This document shows positions 31,877-39,316 of a stretch of 39,316 bases of DNA, one piece after another. A model generated the notes under the pieces. The model had not been told where the DNA came from. It was given only the letters and a program-made list of their open reading frames with translations, and searched no databases. Location of the stretch: assembly GCA_032718475.1 (NCBI GenBank), contig JAUCBJ010000651.1, positions 1 through 39,316 on the forward strand. The letters are read 5' to 3'. A program made the translations under genes and the position numbers. Each line of letters opens with the position of its first letter. The first letter of the stretch is position 1. The DNA is from Nemertoderma westbladi (lineage: Eukaryota > Xenacoelomorpha > Nemertodermatida > Nemertodermatidae).

Positions 31877-32543
31877 GTGGGGCGAGCGACGAAAGTAAGC
31901 GAGCTTAGCATACAGGTACCACTAACTCAATCGGTGTGTCTGTTGATCTGTTGTTCTGTCGTTCTGTCGATCTGTTGTGTCCAATTTTAAACGTTGATAA
32001 CTCAGCCAAATGTTAATGAAATTTAACCAAACTTGGTACACATGTAGTTTGGCAAAAGTTTAGAAATTTTCCAAGTTGAATTTTCGCGTAGCCTTCGAGA
32101 AGCTAAGATAATAGCACTTAATTAGTTAATTAAGTTGATTACGGTAAAAACATCAATTTCAACCTGCCTTCTTAAATGATATTAATTATTTACTAGTATA
32201 AGATTTAAATAATTATACTTAAAAGTTATACAGCTGTAATCCCCATACAACATTCCATTATAGTTTTTAATTAGTTCAAGTGATTTGCTTTAATAAATGT
32301 GTCTTTAATTGATCTAAACGTAATTAAAGCGGCACAATTATTGAGTCAACATTATTGGTCAACATAGTCTCTGCGGGGGTGTAGAGCTGCTAGCTGGCTG
32401 GGAGATGTTGGTGTAGCCTTAATAGAGGGGAATTGTACTGTAATAGGCAGCCAGTAGTATTGCTAGGACAACCCAAGACATAACTCCAACCATACACTAC
32501 TGCCTGTATTTCAATTCCTATTGACTCTATACTATAAATGTTG
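31877..32543 (+). repeat. T terminus followed by segment R (partial composite element)
   Basis: 31877-32105 is a single-unit T terminus (TGGGGCGAGCGACGAAAGTA, AAACTTGGTACACATG, TTTTCCAAGTTGAATTTT). 32106-32543 is segment R. Together they are the reverse complement of the right end of the 14635-16784 element. The match stops at AAATGTTG, exactly where the right arm of the large inverted repeat begins. Confidence 0.8.
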
Positions 32544-33095
32544 GATCTAGGACACTTCCCCCCCGGACAGTTCCCCCCCGGACACTTCCCCCCGCCCAAG
32601 TAGGACATTTCCCCCCCGGACACTTCCCCCCGGACACTTGCCCCCCGGACACTCCCCCCCCAGTTAAAGTGTTAAATTAATCTGGGTGCATCAAAGCAAT
32701 AAACAAAAGTTAAGGGTGGTTACAGGACAAGTTGTATCTACAGAAAAGTTTTTTCAAAATTATAAAAGAAACATTTTTATAGTCAAATTTTGTTTGTTTT
32801 TCTTTTAATTGGGGGCTGCCGCCCCCAAACCCCCGCTTCTTTTGGTGGGGGCTGCCGCCCCCAAACCCCTGTTTCTTTTCTTGGGGGCTGCCGCCCCCAA
32901 ACCCCTGCTTATTTTCTTGGGGGTTATCGCCCCCAGACCCCGGCATTTCCCTGAGTGCCCGTGGTGAAAGACTTAAGACCATTTTGAAATAATTAATTCA
33001 TGTTTGTATCATCAGATAATAAATTGACTAAGCCTAAAGTAGGAGCTGTATTGAACGTTAACCAAATTAATATATAAATTACTACAATATTATAT
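32542..33095 (-). repeat. Right arm of the large inverted repeat
   Basis: Inverted version of 28627-29797: TGGATCTAGGACACTTCC, a short C-rich minisatellite (32549-32661), the AGTTAAAGTGTTAA word, about three 41-bp hairpin units (GGGGGCTGCCGCCCCC) and the AT-rich outer part ending at 33095. Its minisatellite is about 110 bp against about 770 bp on the left. Confidence 0.85.
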
Positions 33096-33097
33096 GA

Positions 33098-33492
33098 AGA
33101 CGTAAAAACAAAAACGACCAGAGTCACAGTGTGTTGATTTTGAGTAAAACGCATTTTAAAGTTGAAAATATTGCAGTACCTAAACAGGGAATGTAGAGGC
33201 TGTGAAACTGAATTTATTTTGTTATACAACTTGTAGTAGTTCAAATCCCATAGTTTGTACCTTCACTTTTGTAGACAGGTTTATGATGGTGTGGCGTTTA
33301 GTCAATGCAGATTTTTAATTTTTTTTAAAAACGATCAAAGTCCAGGATCTTGATGATAGTTCTTGTAAATATTCGAAATATATATCCGAGCTTATAAGAT
33401 ATACAATATAATCAATATTATGACAATATGTACAATATATTGACAACAATATAATCGAACTGGAAGTTCTGAAGTCCTACCCTCTCCGCCAT
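33098..33492. other. AT-rich 3' flank of the transposase-like gene
   Basis: No gene or repeat copy is recognised. ATATACAATATAATC-type simple sequence precedes the coding region. Confidence 0.4.
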
Positions 33493-35172
33493 TTAATCTA
33501 ATTCTTCTATTTCATCTTCAGCGTCACGACCATGTGGCAGTTTATCGAAGTATTCCATTGATTTCTTACTACAGAAAGCATTAAGAACTTGCAAGTCAGT
33601 GTACTTTGCATCTGCAATAGGAAGAGGAGCCGAATTTAGGAGAGGGAGTTCATCAAAGAAATCCGCCGTTACTGCCTCGATGCGGATTTTTCTTGGAACG
33701 ATAGGGCTCTCTGTCCATTCTCCGTTCCAGGTGTCTCGCCACTCTATGTAACCAGGCTTGTCTCTCAAGAACTCTACTTGGCGAATAGGTCGAATAGGTA
33801 CCGGTAGTTTCTTGTTGAACAGTTGTTGAACAGAAAATCTTCCCAAAGTCATGAAAGAGGGTTTGGTCGCAGTTCACCACATTGAAAGGAGAAGGGTTGC
33901 TCCGAACTTTAAGAAGGTGTTTTCTCCATCCTTCAGGAGTTTCGGCTGCAGTTTTCATACCCACATTGGCAAAATATCGATCACATTCAAGGTAGCTGTG
34001 TCCACGGATTGGGAAATTGATTATTATGGACTCCAAATTTCTAAACTGAGAATCATTGATAGGAAGCAAATAACTAGATAGTTTTTATTCTGCCCCCCAC
34101 AATTGTCACAAAATAAAATCACACGCTTAACATCACTGTTCACATGTTTCTGGAAGAAATCATTGAGCATCGAGCAGACTTCCCTGGATCCCTTCCGAGC
34201 CACAGTCCCATCGTAAGTGTACAAATGCACGAGATCTTCGTTCCCCAATACATGAATATTGAATGTATAAAAAGAGAGCTGACGTCTGTAGTACGCCTCG
34301 CCTGTTGAAACATTAGGGCATTGCAAGTTTCTTTGAAAGTCAAAGGCTAGAGCGATAATACTCGGATCCTGATTGCTCTCCTCACGAGCCTCTGTCTTCT
34401 TTGTATAGAAAACCTCTGCCTTTCTCTTATGAAGTTCCAGCTCCATTGACAACTCGTTCTTTTCCGAGCCTTCATCAGCAGCTTCAAGTTGAACACGATA
34501 GCTGTCACAGGTAGGACACGTATCTGAACGAGGATAACCAAAGCTGATATTATAATTGTTGTTAAAAACAGTTCTATAAACTTGGTAGGAAACGCAACTG
34601 TTTGGATAAACCTCTTTGAACATCGAATGTTTAATTCTTCTGGTAGGTAGACTCGTTTCGATTTTTTCCTTGAATAATGCGACTCTCTAACTTCAGACAA
34701 CTCATCTTCACGGTATTTCGTTGGCCTAATGGTATGTTTTCCACGTCCATCCCTGGGTAAATCTCCATAGCGTAAGGCAGCCTTTATTGTAATTAGGCGA
34801 CGGTTTGTTATCCCAAAAATCGATAGCAGTGCTTGGAAGCACACATCCTTTCGGACACTGATTTCTACACTTGTTCCTTCTTCCAGAGTTGTGGTATATA
34901 CACCATATTTATAGGACGCTAGGTTTCGTTTTGATCCCTTCCGATATCTCCGGCGCTGCACAGGTATCACTGTTATTAAGGAACTGAGATACGCATCTTG
35001 CTCGTTGTTACTCGACATACTATTAAACTTATGAAGAAGTGACTGACGCTGGCCGCTACTTACATTTTCGAAGCAATTCAAACGTCTGCACCCACAACTC
35101 TCACCACGTGCGTGTTGGGATAAACGACGTTGTTTCGCAATGTTTTCCTGGCGAGTCTTTTTTCTTCTTCAG
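33493..35172 (-). pseudogene. DUF7869-like putative transposase (RNase H-fold type), three frameshifts
   Basis: The minus strand carries one long protein homology spread over four frame segments. It opens near 35172 with a basic stretch and CGCRRLNCFENV, a possible zinc-binding motif. RKDVCFQALLSIFGIT and GRGKH follow. After a frame change at about 34625 come YRTVFNNNYNISFGYPRSD, TCPTCDSY, LAFDFQRNL and FCDNCGGQNKN. After a second at about 34070 comes FPIRGHSYLECDRYF, and after a third at about 33850 WRDTWNGEW to the stop. The Asp-rich blocks FDFQ, CDNCGGQN and GHSxxxCDR match, from memory, a family annotated DUF7869 in arthropods and cnidarians. Its layout suggests a DD(E/D) nuclease; transposase function is inference. 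No intron is needed. Its 5' end abuts an S-block. Confidence 0.68.
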
Positions 35173-35173
35173 C

Positions 35174-35886
35174 ATGAGGCCCAGTTATGAGATACAAATT
35201 AAAATTGAGCGACTGTATCACAAAATCAGTATTTGAGAAATTTACCCACACCACCAATCAATTAAAGAAAGGGGGACAGTACGTGTTCAGCCCTTTTAAT
35301 CTCCCCCCCCCCCCCCCCCCCCAACCTTCCCACCCACCAATACATAACCGCGACATCTACCACCCACGGAAGGGTAGCACAAACTTATTTCCAATCGCAC
35401 GTTCAATATGAGAAGCACTCGTTTTATATATATATGAAAATATGAAAAGTAATCGTTTTCATTATAAGCCTCGTTGCGTTCGTCCTGTTTTGTATTTAAA
35501 TATATTTCTTAAACGCAGGCTGACAATCTTTATAATAATAATAACTAGGGATGCGATCAATATGTGAAGCCAGGTGGTTTATATAATAATATAGTCAACG
35601 CTCAACGCAGTACATTTCTTCATTATAAACCTCGTTGTGCTCTTCCTGTTTTGTATTTAAATATATTTCCTAACGATCTTTATAACTACCGATGCGTCCT
35701 GTTTTGTATTTAAATATATTTCCTGACGATCTTTATAACAACCGATGCGTTCAATAGGCGCAGCCAGGTATGGTTTATAGGAATATAGTCTACGCAGTAC
35801 TCGTCTTCATTATATGCCTAGTTGCACTCGTCGCTCGTCCTGTTTTGTCATAAAATGATTTTCCTAAACGCAGACTGACGACCTAA
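35174..35886 (+). repeat. S-block satellite copy next to the transposase-like gene
   Basis: Starts CATGAGGCCCAGTTATGAG, without the ACACGTTCG lead. It has the header, a poly(C) run at about 35304-35322, CGACATCTACCACCCACGGA, and three to four satellite monomers, one with an internal repeat of CCTGTTTTGTATTTAAATAT. It ends at GACGACCT without the tail hairpin. Confidence 0.82.
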
Positions 35887-35921
35887 CAGTATTCCATGGG
35901 TATTACTGATTAATCAACTAC

Positions 35922-36079
35922 TACTACTGTACTAGTATCAGCATGCTGCATTGCAGCTGCATTTTTGAGAATGCTGTGTCGGCTTGTCGACAAAATTGCG
36001 CCGCCGCAACTCCCTATCACCCATGACATTTGCTAGATCATCCGCATCTTCAAGGCCAGTGTCCTTTAAGATGAGTCTC
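35922..36079 (-). mobile_element. LINE-A 3'-end fragment, antisense
   Basis: The minus strand reads the last ORF2 codons (DTGLEDADDLANVMGDREL...), the short 3' UTR with TGCAGCTGCAATGCAGCATG, and an AGTAGTAGT-type tail ending at about 35922. It is cut at its 5' side at 36079, where a sense-oriented LINE-A copy begins. Confidence 0.82.
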
Positions 36080-37256
36080 AAGCTGTTATCTTTGTTGACT
36101 TCTTCAAGGCCTTTGATTCAGTCTCTCGCTCACGTATGTTCAGCATACTTTCATTATATGGGATTCCTGATGAAATTATTGCAGCAATCAGATCAGTATA
36201 CGATGGTTCGACAACATTTGTGTCTACTGTTGATGGTGACACAGAACCATTTGAAGTGTTATGGGGCGTCCTCCAAGGAGACACACTTGCACCATTCTTG
36301 TTCATTATTGTGGTTGACTATGTTCTACGCATGTCCTTAGATCATCATAATGATGATGGGGTGATGATAACTCCACCTACTGGCTCCAGAAGTCGAGGAA
36401 ATCCTGCCAAGTACCTAACTGATCTAGACTTTGCTGATGACTTAGGAGTACTCTCAGAATCATTAGAGGGAGCCCAGCGGCTCCTCAGCTCATTAGAACA
36501 TGCTGCTTCTAGTGTTGGTCTTTTTATTAACTCCAGAAAGACCAAAATTCTGACAGTTAACTTTGAAAGTCCTCAGCAAGTCTCTGATCGGATGAGCATA
36601 AGCTCAAAGGATGGTATGCTTGAGCATGTGGACGACTTCTGTTACCTGGGATCAGGGATCCGGAAGTCAGGTGAGGACCTTCGAATACGTAAGGGAAAGG
36701 CATGGGCAGCCTTGAATAGGCTTTCCAGGATTTGGAAGTCACCTAGAATTAATCGGAAACTTAAGGTCCGATTATTCAGAGCAGCAGTAGTTCCAGTACT
36801 CCTCTACGGGAGTCCATGCTGGGCTCTAACTGCTGAGGACACCAAATCTCTGGATGGCACATTCACAAGAATGCTACGCCGGGTACATTGTGTCAAGTAC
36901 AATGCACACATCTCCAACCAGACACTATATAACATTGGAGGTGTCTCATTGGTTCCCCCAAGCTTGATACTAGAACAAAATCGCCTCCGCTTTGCAGGAC
37001 ATTGCTTTCGCCGTGAGGACCAGCCAGTGCATAATCTTGTACTTTGGCAGCCTCATGGAGTGAATAAGCATGGTGGACAGCCCATGACTTTCTTGAGACG
37101 CATCTTAAAGGACACTGGCCTTAAAGATGCGGATGATCTAGCAAATGTCATGGGTGATAGGGAGTTGTGGCGGTGCAATTTTGTTGACAAGCCGGCACAG
37201 CATTCTTAAAAATGCAGCTGCAATGCAGCATGCCGATCCTAGTAGTAGTAGTAGTA
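36080..37256 (+). mobile_element. LINE-A, best-preserved reverse transcriptase segment
   Basis: A sense copy beginning inside RT motif A (VDFFKAFDSVSRSRM) and intact to the natural stop. It has GVLQGDTLAPFLF, DLDFADDLGVLSESLE with the catalytic FADD box, INSRKTKILTVNF, YLGSGIRKSGEDL, VPVLLYGSPCWALTAED, TRMLRRVHCVKYNAHI, the LRFAGHCFRRED zinc-ribbon-like region, MTFLRRILKDTG and VDKPAQHS. From Met at 36136 it is open for 357 codons without a stop. About 40 bases of 3' UTR and a TAGTAG tail end at 37256. Endonuclease and RT N-terminus are missing, so it cannot move by itself. Confidence 0.9.
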
Positions 37257-37353
37257 AGTCAAGGGCTGTCCACTATGCTTATTCACTCCATGAGGCTGCC
37301 AAGGTACAAGATTATGCATTGGCTGGTCCTCACGGCGAAAGCAATGTCCTGCA
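37257..37353 (-). mobile_element. LINE-A internal fragment, antisense
   Basis: A 97-bp antisense piece encoding AGHCFRREDQPMHNL and the QPHGVNKHSGQP region. It abuts the TAG tail of the sense copy and lacks its own 3' end. Confidence 0.75.
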
Positions 37354-37945
37354 CGTAATGACCACTCACTGTCTAAACAAACACTATATAACAATAGGCT
37401 AACATAAGCTACACTGTTAGTGTGCATATACTCAGCTGTATTCCGGACCGACCGGTGAGGTAACAGTTTTTGTGAGTCATTCATTTAAACTCCCCTTTGG
37501 TTCCGGTTAACACAGCTTAGTCATGTTACCGGTAACAATATATCCATTTCCGATCATTTGGTATAATATTGCAGATATCACAATCACATATGAATAAATA
37601 TCTCATTAATTGACAGTTGAATTAAAGCTTAGTCGCGAATCCACAGTAAGGCAGTCACATGCAGAAGCAGACTCATGTCATTTTTCAGGTGGTACATACC
37701 GTACAGGTAGGTCCGATACAGGAGAACAGCATTACCGGTACAGCAGTATCTATCTAAGTAACATACAGTACATAGTGATCTTAATTTTGCGGATCATAAA
37801 TCGTTGTCCGAGTTTATATAGTTTAATAAAAATAGTTTTATCATTTTTTTTATCATCAACTTTTTATCATTCAACCAGATGACGTTTAAAATTGTTGTAA
37901 TCCTGCCTGATTCTGGGCTATGATCCGCGGTAGAGTTTATGACAA
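37354..37945. other. Unassigned intergenic sequence
   Basis: No gene. ACCGGT-rich patches at 37449-37540 and 37730-37740; otherwise AT-rich. Confidence 0.45.
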
Positions 37946-38341
37946 CGTTTGAACAAAGCCGCCTCCGCTTTGCAGGATATCGTTTTCGCCGTGAGGACCA
38001 AACTGTGCACAATCTTGTGATTTGGCAGCCCCATAACCATGGTGGACAGCCCATGACTTTTTTGAGACGCCTCCTAAAGGAAGCTGGCCTTGAAGATGCG
38101 GATAGTCTCCCGAAAGGCATGGGGGACAGGTAGTTTTAGTAGCGCAATTTTGTCGACGCGCCTGCGTAGCATTTCTAATGCACGCTCCATTGGGCTTGCT
38201 AATTGTGGATTGCATGGTGTTGACAAAATGTTTTTGTTAAGCTGGCATAGCATCTCAATGTGCCGCTACAATACAGCAGGCCAATCATAGTAGGTAGTAG
38301 TAGTCGTAGTAGTCGTAGTCGTAGTAGTAGTAGTAGTAGTT
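37946..38341 (+). mobile_element. LINE-A 3'-end fragment, tail type 2
   Basis: A sense fragment encoding FEQSRLRFAGYRFRRED, QPMTFLRRLLKEAGLEDAD and a GMGDR terminus now broken by a stop at 38131-38133. It ends in a distinct 3' UTR (AGCTGGCATAGCATCTCAAT) and a TAG/TCG repeat tail at about 38287-38341. The UTR matches the remnant at 25298-25362, not the UTR at 9270-9300, so two LINE-A subfamilies are present. Confidence 0.82.
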
Positions 38342-38445
38342 GTAAAATTCCATCGAGATGACACTTATAAATTCGATATACCGTGCAACGCGAAGGCCCC
38401 TCTTCGTGTACAATAAATACGGTTGTTGGTTGGTTATAATTTCCA

Positions 38446-39250
38446 ACGCCCATGCCGCGGCAAGGCAGATTTCGTTGTTCTGCTAGCACGCAGACTAAGT
38501 CTTACCTTGGCCACAATAAGGCGGTGATCACTGGAGAAGGGTCGAAGTGTAAATGCATTACAGTCTTGTATAGAGCTCCTGTATTTCCTACGAAACAGAA
38601 TATGGTCTATCTTGGACTTGTGACCACTGGGTCCACTATGAGTCCATAGCTTTCCAGTTCGCTTCTTGAACTGGGTTCCGGCCGAAAACAATCCATTTCC
38701 AGAGATAAAATCCTGAAGATGGACGGAATTTCGGTTGACACTATTGCTATAGAGCGATTTAGGTGATTGATGCAGACTTGCATTAAAGTCTCCCAGGAAT
38801 GTTAAGAATGCATGCTGATCCACTCCATCAGTAGCTGCTTGTAGATTGTGGTAGAAATTTTCCACCTCCTCTACATAGGCAACACTAGTTGGAGAGTAGC
38901 ACACAATCAGAACCACCTTAGGAAACTTATTAGCCAATCTTCCAGAACATGAGAAGTGGCAACGGATGATGCGGTTAGAGATTTGGTCTATTTTGTCCAA
39001 TGCTGCATGTGCAGTTGGATTCATGAATAGACCAATACCACCATTGCCACTATCATCTGCTGACGCGAGGGCGAGTCGCCAACCGCCCCCCATGTCCTTA
39101 ATCAGAACCTCATCAGTCTGTCCAGTCTGCATTCGGTGCTCTTGAACACCCACTGCGCTAAGAAAAAAAAGCTTATCTGCCAAGGCAGTCAGCTCACCTT
39201 GTCGCATTGGGGAGCCGAGTGTTAGGGTGTTTACTGAGGCTAGTCTAGTG
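38446..39250 (-). mobile_element. LINE-A AP-like endonuclease domain, uninterrupted
   Basis: The minus strand has an open frame from about 39250 through LASVNTLTLGSP, with the first Met at 39207, to a stop at 38434. AP-endonuclease motifs appear in order: VNTLTL, VGVQEHR (Glu), GGIGLFMNP, IVCYSPTS, FLGDFNASL (Asp/Asn), WTHSGPSGH, KIDHILFRRK and SSDHRLIVAK (Asp/His). All expected catalytic positions look present. The LINE match ends at the RASRTTKSALPRH codons, where unrelated sequence takes over, so no RT follows. This makes it a 3'-truncated or rearranged piece. Such domains are often mislabelled craniofacial development protein 2-like in animal genomes. Confidence 0.87.
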
Positions 39251-39316
39251 ATTTAGTAGATTTATCAACAGTGTGGGTTGAAAGTTCTAAGGTCAGATGT
39301 CTGTGGGGATAATTGC

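Noticed and set aside
35922-37256. Twin-priming inversion of LINE-A
   Set aside because: Twin priming inverts an upstream part of the same copy. Here the inverted part is a second 3' end with its own tail, so two or more copies are needed.

Overview
The window is nuclear DNA from an invertebrate metazoan, and the sequence does not settle the species. The signs are AT-rich intergenic DNA, one intact animal-type cytochrome P450, several metazoan retrotransposon families, tandem satellites and a decayed transposase-like gene of a kind known from animals. I see no prokaryotic operon, tRNA, rRNA or CRISPR structure. Frequent palindromic words (ACCGGT, GGTACC, TAGGCCTA) fit a repeat-rich marine-type invertebrate genome, but that is only an impression.

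The only apparently intact host gene is a minus-strand, intronless, CYP46-like cytochrome P450 (10405-11946). Nearly everything else recognisable is mobile or repetitive DNA. From left to right: a possible LTR-retrotransposon 3' end (3-749); an inverted repeat (1410-1982); a LINE-A remnant (2392-2945) and a 16-bp tandem array; a 188-bp palindromic MITE with an 8-bp target duplication (4703-4890); a hammerhead-ribozyme-like motif (5066-5126); a copy of a terminal repeat here called T (5993-6318); and a LINE-A copy at 6731-9308 that carries a second LINE-A fragment inside it, both with target duplications. After the P450 come poly(C) tracts and a 2.15-kb element with about 268-bp inverted termini (14635-16784). 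It encloses a block of about 150-bp satellite monomers (S-block). A second LINE (LINE-B, minus strand, 17903-20945) has ORF1, endonuclease and part of its reverse transcriptase, then is cut off against S-block satellite.

The right half holds a decayed LINE-A copy (24265-25213), a foldback element (25363-26126), a 68-bp minisatellite (27555-28160), and a large inverted repeat. The arms of that repeat (28627-29797 and 32542-33095) carry a G-rich minisatellite and GC-rich hairpins. Next are two more S-blocks (31271-31876, 35174-35886), a frameshifted DUF7869-like transposase-type gene (33493-35172) lying directly against the second of these, and a cluster of LINE-A fragments in both orientations (35922-39250), including an uninterrupted endonuclease domain.

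The most interesting material is the modular repeat system. T termini, S-block satellite and an internal segment R occur together and in different permutations at several loci, and one S-block abuts a transposase-like gene. This looks like a composite, probably non-autonomous DNA transposon family, though no driving enzyme is proven. All homology statements come from reading the sequence and from recalled family features; no database search was run.
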